Assembly: GCA_039105265.1 (NCBI GenBank) | Contig: JAPFFF010000004.1 | Span: 3,596,001-3,660,000 of the forward strand | DNA length: 64,000 bases | Reading direction: 5' to 3' | Source: Tritrichomonas musculus | Taxonomy: Eukaryota > Parabasalia > Tritrichomonadida > Tritrichomonadidae | Shown here: in pieces, positions 30,565 through 41,049 of the stretch | Numbering within the stretch: position 1 is the stretch's first letter | Layout: each line of letters begins with the position of its first letter | Position numbers and translations under genes: made by a program | Notes under the pieces: generated by a model | What the model saw: the letters and a program-made list of their open reading frames with translations, nothing else | What the model was told of the DNA's origin: nothing | Databases searched by the model: none

Positions 30565-32028
30565 CTAATCAATTGTTCGGCCATCTTCTTTCAAAATATT
30601 GATATCACAACTTTCTAATAATTCATTTACTGAATTCACTCCTGAAATATTTGCTGGCAAATTATTATTAATATTAATATCTGCTATTTTATCTGATAAT
30701 AATTTAATATCATCAATAGGGTCTACATGATGGCACCAAACCCATTCGCCTCCATATTGAACAATTTGGCCTTTTCCTAAAAATCGGCCTTGATTTAATA
30801 ATTCAACCATAACTGACTCATTCTCTGAATAGCTATTTCTCCAATTTTTGTCAAAACCTCTATTTCTATATGATAACATCACCCACTCTTTTAAATAATC
30901 ATCCCATACATAGTTATCAGGAGGAACAAATTCATGATTGGTTCTCCATCCAGCTTCAAAATTCTGTCCATGTTCTTGCCATTCATGATCAAAAACATTC
31001 CAAACATAATTATCACCAAAATGCTGTCTTTGATCTCTTTGCCATTCTAATCTTTCACTGTGATCTTGATTTGTATTTGAGTTATAATTTACATGAAATA
31101 TCCATTGATCATATCTATCACTCCAACGAAAATCACCACCATTTATTTGAGATGGCAACAGAAAGGTTGCTAATGTTGAACTATGATTCGTTCTCCAGTC
31201 TGCATTTGATTCTTGAATACCATTTTCTGCACCGATAGCAACCCATTCACCATGAAAAGTGTCAATGATAAAATTGAGTTGCATATTTTGTGCATTAAGA
31301 TTTGTTCGCCAACCAAATTGAAAATTAGAATTATTATGAAGAACCCAATGATCAGTTAATATGTCAAAAACATAATTCTCATCTCTTTGAAAAGAACGAT
31401 CATGTGATGTGTCAATTACATTCACTTTTTCTTTCTTTTTTCGTCGTCTTTTTATCGTTGTGTTCACTTGAGTTGCTGCTTCTTGATATATTTCTGGTTG
31501 AAACATCGCATCAACAAAAGAGCAGACACTATTATCAATTATTAAATGATTTTGCCTTTGAGTTAAATGTTGAATGTCAAGATGTTGTTGTTGTGAAATT
31601 TGGCCTATAAATCTTTGAATATTATTATTATCATTACAATTGCCCTCTCTCATATTTGAGACTCTTTCTTCTAAAACATTATGTTGCTGAATAATATTTC
31701 GAATATTTCTCTTCGTTGTATCGATCCATCCCTTAAAACTAGGGTCTCTTATATCGTCATTATTATCATCATTATTATTATCATTTCCATCTCCATCAAT
31801 AATAATGCCATTATTAATATCCACAAATTCACCTCCTTCAAAAATGCTCATGCCTAATTCTAAACGTCCATTTTTTATTTTTTTGGCACGAACCTTTTTG
31901 AATGTACTTGTAATTATCATGCCCGTAATTCCTGAACCAAGGAGAACGAGAATAACAGTAAGGATACTTTTCATAAGCTCTTTTTGGTTTTCATAATATT
32001 TTTTCAAAAATTCATAAGCACTTTTCAC
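30565..32028 (-). CDS. VLE A: membrane-anchored protein with Trp-rich repeats
   Basis: 487 residues. A hydrophobic segment at about 19-42 ('ILTVILVLLGSGITGMIIT') is followed by basic residues, then an Asn/Asp linker and a Gln/His-rich helical part. From about residue 215 to 425, five or six imperfect repeats each carry a pattern like 'DNYVWNVFDHEW' followed by 'GWRTNH'. Such aromatic repeats look like beta-blades or receptor-binding modules. I infer a surface or virion attachment protein; there is no family match from memory. Confidence 0.5.
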   Translation of the reverse strand: MKSAYEFLKKYYENQKELMKSILTVILVLLGSGITGMIITSTFKKVRAKKIKNGRLELGMSIFEGGEFVDINNGIIIDGDGNDNNNDDNNDDIRDPSFKGWIDTTKRNIRNIIQQHNVLEERVSNMREGNCNDNNNIQRFIGQISQQQHLDIQHLTQRQNHLIIDNSVCSFVDAMFQPEIYQEAATQVNTTIKRRRKKKEKVNVIDTSHDRSFQRDENYVFDILTDHWVLHNNSNFQFGWRTNLNAQNMQLNFIIDTFHGEWVAIGAENGIQESNADWRTNHSSTLATFLLPSQINGGDFRWSDRYDQWIFHVNYNSNTNQDHSERLEWQRDQRQHFGDNYVWNVFDHEWQEHGQNFEAGWRTNHEFVPPDNYVWDDYLKEWVMLSYRNRGFDKNWRNSYSENESVMVELLNQGRFLGKGQIVQYGGEWVWCHHVDPIDDIKLLSDKIADININNNLPANISGVNSVNELLESCDINILKEDGRTID

Positions 32029-32379
32029 TTCAATAACGATATCACCCGTTGTTTCTATTGGATGATTGACAAATTGATAAACTACTTTTGCTAATGTTCC
32101 TGCTTTTGAATTCCATACCCATTGAACTGTACCGTTAAATATTTCAATAAATTTCTCTTTGGTAAAGTTATTATATAAAAATGTTTATATTGGAGCTATA
32201 TATTACTATTTTGAATTATTTCTTTGAGCCATTCCCATAATTTTTCCACTTCAACGGCTTCTTCAGGGTCAAATATTTGATCAGCATCAGTGACAAAATG
32301 GTATTCTTTGATTTCTGCATTTCCTGCTTTATCTATCATTGGAACAACTATCCCATCAAAAATCTCTTATATCTTCTGT
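32029..32379 (-). other. VLE A: protein-like DNA between frames
   Basis: The minus strand remains partly protein-like here, on both the 32.0-32.16 kb side and the 32.21-32.36 kb side. It probably holds remnants of the flanking VLE A genes. It is not offered as a separate gene. Confidence 0.35.
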
Positions 32380-32775
32380 TTATTTATATTTAAAATCGCC
32401 TGTAATGTGTTCAAGTTTGCAATTCTTATTTGCATATGAACCAAACAAATTGCAAATGGTGTCAGTGAATGTGTTCTTCCCTGTGCCTTGTATTCCAGTG
32501 ATTATAATTGATGTTTTTGTCTTCTGGCCAACTTTCTGCACAATGATGAATGATAACCAATTGAAAACGTATTCATAGATTTCGTGTCTTTTGTTGCAAA
32601 TGATTTGTTCTATGTGAGTTAAGAATGGCTGAATCAATTCCATTTTGATTTCTCTTTGAGGCACAGGGAAATATTCACATCCTTGAAAGAAAGAGAACGC
32701 ATTCTCTCTCCCAGGAAAGAATATTAATTGTTCATACAGAGGTGGTCGAAATTTTATTCTAATGATTTTTGACAA
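32380..32775 (-). CDS. VLE A: D5-type superfamily 3 helicase fragment
   Basis: 131 residues. A 'HIEQIICNKRHEIYEYVFNW' helix precedes a Walker A loop 'GIQGTGKNTF' at about residues 92-101, then 'NLFGSYANKNC' and 'ITGDF'. This order is that of the D5/DUF5906-type primase-helicases of poxvirus-like and giant-virus-like DNA elements, which unwind replicating viral DNA. Only part of the helicase core is in this frame. It is the clearest viral hallmark in VLE A. Confidence 0.65.
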   Translation of the reverse strand: MSKIIRIKFRPPLYEQLIFFPGRENAFSFFQGCEYFPVPQREIKMELIQPFLTHIEQIICNKRHEIYEYVFNWLSFIIVQKVGQKTKTSIIITGIQGTGKNTFTDTICNLFGSYANKNCKLEHITGDFKYK

Positions 32776-33514
32776 ATTATAAATTAGATATATATAGAAC
32801 TAATATAGCATATTATAGTAATATAGGTTTTATGTCATGAAACCGCTGGTACATCGAAAAAATGATGTGATAAATTGAAAATTTAATTGTTCAATTTCTC
32901 AAAATTGGATGATTGAAAAACAAGTTCAATATATCCTTATAATATAATAGTATTAATTAAATATAATCATTATATAATTAATATATATATTATTTTAATT
33001 CTTAATTTTTGATGTATTTTTCATTTTGTAATATAAAAAATTTTGACTAAAGAACAGATAGAAATTGACTCTATGGCCCAAATTAATTCATTATGTTTAT
33101 TATACTTGTTTATACAATATTTATAAATATTGCAATAAATTATTGGATATCCATGAAATTATTGAAATTATAAATTTTTCATGAGATGTAAAAAATCGTT
33201 TTTTTTTTTGAAATAATCATTTTTTCTTGAAGTGTAATAAAGATGAAATTAAATTATCCTAGATTTCTTAATTATAATGATTTATTAAATATTAATTTTA
33301 TATTATTGCATGCTAGCTTTAACGATAGGTTTTTCTATCATTGAAATAAAAATGAATATCCGCATTTAGATTATAAAACAATATTAGCAAATGTTTTATT
33401 TCTAATATTTTTTATAAAGCAATTAATATTTTAAATATTTTAAAAAAATTATTATTTTCCAAGTTATTAAAAAGATATTAATAAATATTACTATCATTCA
33501 ACTTTTTCAGAAGG
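32776..33514. other. AT-rich stretch left of the foldback element
   Basis: Very AT-rich with poly-T at 33200-33211 and no credible gene on either strand. It presumably belongs to VLE A or its flank but carries no recognisable part. Confidence 0.35.
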
Positions 33515-33522
33515 TATTTTTT

Positions 33523-34630
33523 GGCGTCTGGAAAATATATTCAAAAAGTTCCCGAACTTTTTGATACGATTTTGATCGTTTATGAGTTTTTCATAGCTTT
33601 GAATAATTGGCCTTTTAGCTTGTTTAAACGGCGCCATTTTTATTCTTGGCATCATGAATCAGGTTGCGAGGTTCTTCTGCAGGGAGCTTCGTTTAATTTG
33701 ATTCTTGAGTGCCTAGATTGTGAAGCTCTTCTGCAGGGAGCTTCACAGCCTAGGCTTCGAGATGATCTTTTAATTTCCAAACATTCTTCGATTTTTATGG
33801 CAATTTTGGATTCAAGAGCCATAATATGCTTGTTCCAGAACTATTGATCGCAAAACTACAACTTTATAATGCCTCGTTTCTGGAATTCTAATTTTTTTAT
33901 CTCATAATTTACGGATTTTACAAGTTAAATGCCCATGATAACAAACTTCTGAGCTTAAAATGCTTGTTAAACTCAGTGGTTTCTATCATGAATGTTTGAC
34001 TTTGAAAATAAGATTGAGATCAATCTAAATTGAAATAATAAAATACAAATCCCTTATCATATAGCTTTTAAAAATTATTCTTTTTCCCTAGACTTTAAAT
34101 TGATGGTCGTTTTAAGTTGAAAATGTCCGGTTCTAGCACATTTTCAAGCTTGAAATAGCATCATATTTTCTTTCAAAAAGATCAAATGTCAAAAAATTGT
34201 CATTAGCAATTTAAAGTATATCTTTTCTCAAATAATTGATATATTATATGCTATTTTTGTTTAAAACTCATTTTTTAAAAATAACTTTTTTTTTTTTTTT
34301 TTTTATTTTTTTCACAAAAATTAAATTGTATTCAAATTGTTTCTCTTAAATTTTCTATACAAATATAAATGATATTTATGTTTTATTGTTATTTAAAATA
34401 AATATAAATGGTATATATATTTATTATAACCTTTATAAGATATATATAATAAGTATAAAAATGAAAATATTAATATTTTAAAGGTATATAAATAGTTCAT
34501 TAATTGTGAACTTTTGGACGTTAAAGAAAAAATTAAAATAAATATATCTTGTTTAAATTAATTTAGATATACAATTAAAATATAATATAATAGTATATAG
34601 ATAACAAATATAAATAATATAATATTTAAG
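33523..34630. repeat. Left arm of the foldback transposon
   Basis: Contains a ~90-codon open frame (to 33847) repeated identically in the other arm, and two local hairpins built on 'gaagctc/ttctgcagg/gagcttc' at about 33670 and 33720. Later parts are AT-rich with a long T run at 34288-34304. Confidence 0.8.
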
Positions 34631-35539
34631 ATAATATAAAAACTCACATAAACATCTTTATTCGATTTTTTTTCTTTTTATAACTTTTACACTTTAATAA
34701 AACTTTTATTTCCCCCAAATAATTAAAATTTTCATTTTCATTGTTATTTTCAAAATCACTTATACTTAAATATCATTCTTCATTTGGCCATCTAATTGAA
34801 GAAATGCCTCTTTTATAGAAATTAAAACAATCTTTATTTCTATATAAATAGAAGTTATTTATTAAAAAAACTATAAAGACATGGGCACATTGAATCCTTT
34901 TTCTATGACTTAATAACTTTAAAAGAGAATATTTCATTCTCAATATGCCAATGTGTATTAAATTTTTGAGTCTAGGCCGAGGTTTAGTGCGCACAGTCTA
35001 ACCTATACAATATAAGAAGTATTTGATTATTTTTAATGTTGTGGATGATATTTATTAAATGCTGCATAACTTTGATTGTTTCAATCCATGAAAATCTTAA
35101 AGTTTATATAGTTAGAAAGTAATGTTTGCTAAGTAAATACATCGTTTACCGAGACGAGTCCATTAAAAACTAAGGTATATATAACAGCGATTTGGGGATG
35201 TTAAATCAATTTATAGCTGCAGGGTGCTTATATAGCTATTCCACCTGTCTCTTTTCCTTATATCTATTATCCCTCAATGATTTCACATACTATAAACAAT
35301 ACCAGTCAAGTTCAAAACCATTTAATTCTTATGAAATGTAGCAGAAGATAAGTGCAATTGTCTGAATTATATTGGTACAATAGTGCACTTTATTCTTTTC
35401 CAAATGGAATGTTTGGGTTTCAAATAGGTCTTCAATTATTTTATTTTTCGATTTTGATTGGTTTGTTAAATTGAAGATTAATTGATTTTTAGATATAGAT
35501 TAAATGAATAAATGATTAATTGAGAAAAAAATGTTTTAA

Positions 35540-36654
35540 GATATTAATTAAATATAATTATATTTATATGTGTTATCTATATACTATTATATTATATTTT
35601 AATTGTATATCTAAATTAATTTAAACAAGATATATTTATTTTAATTTTTTCTTTAACGTCCAAAAGTTCACAATTAATGAACTATTTATATACCTTTAAA
35701 ATATTAATATTTTCATTTTTATACTTATTATATATATCTTATAAAGGTTATAATAAATATATATACCATTTATATTTATTTTAAATAACAATAAAACATA
35801 AATATCATTTATATTTGTATAGAAAATTTAAGAGAAACAATTTGAATACAATTTAATTTTTGTGAAAAAAATAAAAAAAAAAAAAAAAAAAGTTATTTTT
35901 AAAAAATGAGTTTTAAACAAAAATAGCATATAATATATCAATTATTTGAGAAAAGATATACTTTAAATTGCTAATGACAATTTTTTGACATTTGATCTTT
36001 TTGAAAGAAAATATGATGCTATTTCAAGCTTGAAAATGTGCTAGAACCGGACATTTTCAACTTAAAACGACCATCAATTTAAAGTCTAGGGAAAAAGAAT
36101 AATTTTTAAAAGCTATATGATAAGGGATTTGTATTTTATTATTTCAATTTAGATTGATCTCAATCTTATTTTCAAAGTCAAACATTCATGATAGAAACCA
36201 CTGAGTTTAACAAGCATTTTAAGCTCAGAAGTTTGTTATCATGGGCATTTAACTTGTAAAATCCGTAAATTATGAGATAAAAAAATTAGAATTCCAGAAA
36301 CGAGGCATTATAAAGTTGTAGTTTTGCGATCAATAGTTCTGGAACAAGCATATTATGGCTCTTGAATCCAAAATTGCCATAAAAATCGAAGAATGTTTGG
36401 AAATTAAAAGATCATCTCGAAGCCTAGGCTGTGAAGCTCCCTGCAGAAGAGCTTCACAATCTAGGCACTCAAGAATCAAATTAAACGAAGCTCCCTGCAG
36501 AAGAACCTCGCAACCTGATTCATGATGCCAAGAATAAAAATGGCGCCGTTTAAACAAGCTAAAAGGCCAATTATTCAAAGCTATGAAAAACTCATAAACG
36601 ATCAAAATCGTATCAAAAAGTTCGGGAACTTTTTGAATATATTTTCCAGACGCC
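35540..36654. repeat. Right arm of the foldback transposon
   Basis: Reverse complement of the left arm, including the A run at 35876-35890 and the identical short open frame on the minus strand (36605-36330). The short frame is rich in Leu and Phe, has no recognised domain, and could be fortuitous. Confidence 0.8.
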
Positions 36655-36676
36655 TATTTTTTTAAAATATAATAAA

Positions 36677-37024
36677 TTAATTTAAGGGACCACTATCATA
36701 TTTTTTTGTAAACATTTCAATATTGAGAAAACTCACAGAAAAGAAAATTCAATAGTTGTTATCTCGGAAAAAGTTTAAAACTTTAAAATTTCACCATTCC
36801 GATCATTTTTGTAAAATTTGTACTCCTTTCAACTTTTAAATTTTTATTGAAAAAAGGGAATAAGCTTAAAAGAAGAATAGAAATAAATGATATGTAATTT
36901 ATATAATTTATATATACTAAAATATAGCAAAAATACTCATGAAATAATTTTTTTTAAGTCAATTAATTTTGTGATAACTCATAGAATTTTTAACATAGAA
37001 TTTGATAGTGGTCCCTTAAATTAA
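36677..37024. mobile_element. 348-bp MITE with 22-bp terminal inverted repeats
   Basis: The left end 36677-36698 (core 'aagggaccactatca') and the right end 37003-37024 (core 'tgatagtggtccctt') are perfect reverse complements. The interior is AT-rich without coding capacity, and the length is typical of a MITE. Because the ends include 'ttaa', a TTAA or TA target duplication may be hidden in the repeat. It lies only about 15 bases from the foldback element. Confidence 0.75.
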
Positions 37025-37228
37025 ATTTATAGAAAAATTTTCCCGATTTTTTTTTGTCCATATTCACATCTAATTTATTATTAAAGCATTATAATTGATA
37101 TCCAGGATTACTAAGGATTTTGTCTTGACAATTTTTCAATATTTATATTTTAAAATCATAATAAAATTGGCGCCAAAAAATCATAAAAAATTTTAAACAA
37201 AAATCGTGCTATAATTTGATATTATATT

Positions 37229-39280
37229 ATGGATGAACAACTTGTTGCAGCAAGGAAGGCAAAACAAGATATTAGAGAATCAAAAAACGAATCTTCAATT
37301 GATAAAAAAATATTATTTCTAAATAATCAAATTAATTCTCTTAAAAAAGAAAATGAGCTATTGAAAAAACAATTAGATGAACAAAAAAAGTATGATTTTG
37401 ATGAATTAATTAAGCAAAATATAATTCTCGAAGATTTAATCAAGCATTCTCCAAATTCAGATTTTAAAAATGACGATTACAAACCAGAAACCATCAATTT
37501 AGCATTGCAGATAAGATCAATATCACAAAAAGCATATGATATATTACATAATAATTTATTTTTTCCAAATAAATCATATATTATGGTAAAATTTCACGAA
37601 TCTATATCTGATTTACCAGAAAAAATTACAAATACAGAAAATGTTGGTGAAATTATTAATATATGGAAACAAAAATTTAATATACCAAAAAGTCAAGTGA
37701 TTAAAGCATGTTTGGCCGTAGACGCGCTTTATTTTAAGCCTGATATTAAAACCACAATGGATAATTTGATTTTTGGAATGATCACAGACAATGATTCAAA
37801 AGTTTTTTTACCGAAAGATTCAATTCAATATTTCACAAATAAACCATCTTCATTTGAAAAGTTTTTAGCATTGAATTGGAATAAAATTATTAAGACTGGA
37901 TTTGTATTTCAAATCCAGCCTTATGATTTCAAGTATAAGCCTTTTGTGGTTCACATTTTCCCATCAACAAATGGGAAAGCATCATGTATAATTGTTGATT
38001 TATTATTTCAAATCAGAGAATTGGCCAAAAATAGAAGAATACGAATTAAATCGTTTGCCTTCGATGGTGATAATGCTTACCACCAATTACATTTAAAATA
38101 TTTTAATTCTTATGTTAGTATATTGCTTTTTAATAATAAATTTCATAACGTGAAAGCTAAAATAATGCGTGTAGTGTCTGACTATTTTCACTTATTAAAG
38201 AGACTAAGATATAGGTTATTATCATGTATAATACACTGTGGATTTACAATTGACTCAAAACCAATCATAATAGAAGAAATTAAATCGATTTTAAATGAGA
38301 TGGGTGAAGTGATTTGGTGTAACGATAGATATACAAAGATGCACGATAAGCTGCCCATTGAATTATTTAAAACTGAAAACTTAATAAAATTAATCGAATC
38401 TGAACAATTATCCGCTGCAGCTTATTGGTTCCCTGCTACTATGTCATTGATTGCAATTAATAATGGTGAAATTGAAATTAAATTTAGAAAATTTTTACTT
38501 GAGTGTTCATTGTTTTTTATGGTGTATTATAATGATATTTGGGAAAAAAATGACGGAAACTTACGCCAAAGAAAACACGGTGACCTGAAAGACGTTGTTT
38601 TTTACACAAAGGAGCTTGTAATTGAATTTGCAAATACTATGTATTCTCATTTGCAATTGATGAGTGATATTAAAGATTATCATTTTTCCTCAAATGGAAC
38701 TGGTCCACTCGAGCACAAATTTGGATATGCTCGTGTTAAATCACATGATGTAAACACATTGTCCAGATTTATTTATGTTATATCATCCATTCAAACAGTA
38801 GAGAATGAAGACAAAAAGGCCAAATTTATTGACTTTAATAAAAATGCTGATAAAATTAAAGGAAGAATTAATGATTTTGGCGTAAGTGTGAAAACAGAAG
38901 GTGAATCAAATGAAAATGAATATGACGACGAACTTCCATATACTCCGCAAACAGTTGCAAAAGTATTTTTATCTAAAGCTGGCTTTAATATTCAAGCGAA
39001 TTGGATGATCGATGAAGATGATGTGCTATATTGGACGAGTTTTTTTTTAAAACAATTCATTGATGATAAACCAAAAATGAAAAAAAGGAATACAATAACA
39101 ATGAATACATATCTTTATGGTACTGATAATTGCCAAAGGGCTAAAGCAATAATAACTGGTAAACCAGTCAAGGGTCAATACCCAACAAATTATAATAAAA
39201 GGAAAAAAAAAAATTGTTTGATGATATATGTTTTGAAAAACTACGTGGAAAGCCAAGTAAATATTACTTGTTACAAATAG
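37229..39280 (+). CDS. P-element/THAP9-like DDE transposase
   Basis: 683 residues. An N-terminal coiled coil (about 25-60, 'LNNQINSLKKENELLKKQ') is typical of P-type transposases, which oligomerise. The RNase H-like core shows 'LAVDALYF' (D165), 'FAFDGDNAYHQL' (D279), 'VVSDYFHLLKRLRYRL' (a conserved D-x-x-H-L-x-K block) and 'TGPLEHKFGYAR' (E495). D165, D279 and E495 are the likely catalytic triad. No N-terminal THAP zinc finger is visible. The gene appears damaged once near its 3' end. It could be an independent DNA transposon in VLE A, or the element's own mobility enzyme. Confidence 0.7.
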   Translation: MDEQLVAARKAKQDIRESKNESSIDKKILFLNNQINSLKKENELLKKQLDEQKKYDFDELIKQNIILEDLIKHSPNSDFKNDDYKPETINLALQIRSISQKAYDILHNNLFFPNKSYIMVKFHESISDLPEKITNTENVGEIINIWKQKFNIPKSQVIKACLAVDALYFKPDIKTTMDNLIFGMITDNDSKVFLPKDSIQYFTNKPSSFEKFLALNWNKIIKTGFVFQIQPYDFKYKPFVVHIFPSTNGKASCIIVDLLFQIRELAKNRRIRIKSFAFDGDNAYHQLHLKYFNSYVSILLFNNKFHNVKAKIMRVVSDYFHLLKRLRYRLLSCIIHCGFTIDSKPIIIEEIKSILNEMGEVIWCNDRYTKMHDKLPIELFKTENLIKLIESEQLSAAAYWFPATMSLIAINNGEIEIKFRKFLLECSLFFMVYYNDIWEKNDGNLRQRKHGDLKDVVFYTKELVIEFANTMYSHLQLMSDIKDYHFSSNGTGPLEHKFGYARVKSHDVNTLSRFIYVISSIQTVENEDKKAKFIDFNKNADKIKGRINDFGVSVKTEGESNENEYDDELPYTPQTVAKVFLSKAGFNIQANWMIDEDDVLYWTSFFLKQFIDDKPKMKKRNTITMNTYLYGTDNCQRAKAIITGKPVKGQYPTNYNKRKKKNCLMIYVLKNYVESQVNITCYK

Positions 39281-39420
39281 TTCACTTCATTAAAGAAATT
39301 GATCCAAATTGCGACTTTGACCCAGGAAAAAAAACTCCAAAATCGGAAATTTATGATTGGATCATTGAAAATCTTGAAAAATATTTTGTTATAATTGATA
39401 ATTATAATGAAAATAAATAG

Positions 39421-40006
39421 AAAATTCAAAATAATACTTTTTTTATTTGACTGATTGCATTTGATCATTATTTGGTGATCAGATATTTTAAAAAAAATTT
39501 CAACGAATTTGAATTTTTTTGATATATACTTAAAAAAGAAGCAATACTAAAAGAATATTCCATTTTTTTTATAAAAAAAAAAAAAAAAAACATCATCATT
39601 AAATATCAAAATGAAAAAATGATTTTTTGCCTAAAGCATATTATAACTAATTTTGACAATATAAAAATCATTATTTATAATTATGAACCAACGAGTCAAT
39701 TGGTATAATTTTTTTTTCTATTAAGCTTTTCAAAAAAGCATTTTTTTCATCAAAAAAACAATTTTTTTTTTAATCAATAATAGGTATATCTATTATAATT
39801 CAACAATTATAATTTAAACATCATATATTTTTAAAAAATACTAGAATTTTTAAAAAATAGCAAATGTAGAGAAATATCAAGATAATAATCATTTTAATAA
39901 TTTCTCCAAATTGACAAGACAATTTCATTCAATAACATTGATTTATTATATATATGATATAAATATAAACATATTTAAAAATCAGCCATTTTTAATCGGT
40001 CAGTTT
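39421..40006. other. AT-rich spacer with possible inverted-repeat partner of 37.12 kb
   Basis: Contains several A/T runs (39574-39590) and no gene. The stretch 39885-39945 ('ttgacaagacaatttc') is a loose reverse complement of 37122-37175 ('attttgtcttgacaattttt'), so the two could be decayed terminal repeats around the P-like transposase gene. The match is imperfect. Confidence 0.3.
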
Positions 40007-40807
40007 TTATTTTGACCACCTCTGTTCATACATAATAAAGTTCTTATTCTTTTCTGTATTTAAGATTTTGTCAGCTGTCACTTTTCCAACATTAATCGTC
40101 ATTAATTTGTGCATGAGTTGTTGTGTTGTTGTCATCACTAATTGGGCTCGTCTATATGATGGATCTCTCCCTTTCATCAAGATTAATGGAGGAGTGATGT
40201 CTATTTGACAAATCACTTTCTTATGATCTATCATGAATTCGCCTACTCTGATAATTGAACGTTCATTTATTGTGCAGACATCATTGTGTGTTTCAATGTC
40301 TGCACTGTCGTCTATTTTGTTTCTGAAATAGGTCTCGAGCATATAGTACCTTTGTCTTTGAGGGTGACAATTTAGAAAAGAGAACATCCACTCATTGCTC
40401 ATTATTGGAAGATTAATTGTCCATCTGTCAGTTATAAAAGCAGGATCATTTTCTTGTCTTTGACACCACCATTCTTTCACTATTCCAATAATAAAATCAA
40501 AAGTGTATGGTGCATAATTGGTTGAATCATAAATGAACCGTAGATTAAATTCGATTGGAGCGATTAGTGAATAGAGGGCTAAAATGTCTTCCCTTTTGAG
40601 CTTAATTGGACTATTATTAACCTCGAGATCGTTGTCTTTGATATCAGGTTCATAAGAACTGAAAATGCTTTCGATAATTATTTGGTTTTCTGTTGGGTCC
40701 GTGTACAAAAAAGGATTGATATCTTCTTCTTCGGTTAAATCTATAAATTGTGGATTTAACATTTTGATGTGTGATGAGATTTTATTATTTTTTTTTCTTC
40801 TTTTCAA
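40007..40807 (-). CDS. VLE A group: unrecognised 266-aa protein
   Basis: An intact-looking frame with a basic N-terminus; an internal ATG at 40762 (MLNPQFIDL) is the more natural start. The N-terminal ~85 residues are acidic. The rest mixes helices and strands, with Trp-rich segments ('IVKEWWCQR', 'SNEWMFSFLNC'). No motif was recognised. It is divergent from the basic zipper-like gene, with only five bases between the outer starts, a compact arrangement typical of viral elements. Confidence 0.5.
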   Translation of the reverse strand: MKRRKKNNKISSHIKMLNPQFIDLTEEEDINPFLYTDPTENQIIIESIFSSYEPDIKDNDLEVNNSPIKLKREDILALYSLIAPIEFNLRFIYDSTNYAPYTFDFIIGIVKEWWCQRQENDPAFITDRWTINLPIMSNEWMFSFLNCHPQRQRYYMLETYFRNKIDDSADIETHNDVCTINERSIIRVGEFMIDHKKVICQIDITPPLILMKGRDPSYRRAQLVMTTTQQLMHKLMTINVGKVTADKILNTEKNKNFIMYEQRWSK

Positions 40808-40812
40808 ATTAA

Positions 40813-41049
40813 ATGGGGGGAAGACTCAATTTTTCAGAATTTAATAAAACAGATATTATTAAAAAGCTCAGTCACTCAGAAAGTATTGAGAACTTGAAAA
40901 ATGAAGAGCATAAAAGAGGAAGAAAACAAAAATATGCCACTGATGAAGAAAGACATGAAGCAAGAAAACAACCACAAAAAGCTTATAGGGAAAGAAAGAA
41001 AAAAGAAATGGAAGAAATAAAAGAAAAAGTTAAAGAATTTATTAAATAA
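40813..41049 (+). CDS. VLE A group: basic zipper-like protein, 78 aa
   Basis: After a short N-terminus, a basic block 'KRGRKQKYATDEERHEARKQ' leads into a Lys/Glu-rich helix to the end. The layout resembles a short bZIP-like or other basic DNA-binding helix, although a regular Leu heptad is not evident. It may bind DNA or RNA of the element. Small size and composition make function uncertain. Confidence 0.45.
   Translation: MGGRLNFSEFNKTDIIKKLSHSESIENLKNEEHKRGRKQKYATDEERHEARKQPQKAYRERKKKEMEEIKEKVKEFIK

Larger units (their letters stand above)
33515..36662. mobile_element. Foldback transposon with ~1.1-kb inverted arms
   Basis: The left arm begins 'ggcgtctggaaaatatattc' at 33523 and runs to about 34630. 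The right arm, its reverse complement, runs from about 35540 to 36654. Where I compared them base by base the arms are almost identical. The loop of about 0.9 kb is AT-rich. The octamer 'tatttttt' immediately flanks both ends (33515-33522 and 36655-36662) and is a candidate 8-base target duplication, although the site is low-complexity. No transposase is encoded. Near-identical arms point to a recent insertion or recent gene conversion. It lies inside VLE A. Confidence 0.85.

Noticed and set aside
33521-33847. A ~90-residue open frame, repeated identically at 36605-36330, as a conserved gene
   Set aside because: The identity results from the inverted arms of the foldback element, not from selection on a protein. 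No domain or codon bias supports it.
34773-34994. 73-codon minus-strand frame in the loop of the foldback element
   Set aside because: No domain, weak coding composition, and it lies in AT-rich loop sequence.
35130-35165. 'cgtttaccgagacgagtcc' as a possible hammerhead ribozyme piece
   Set aside because: The conserved CTGATGA and GAAA core elements are absent nearby on either strand.
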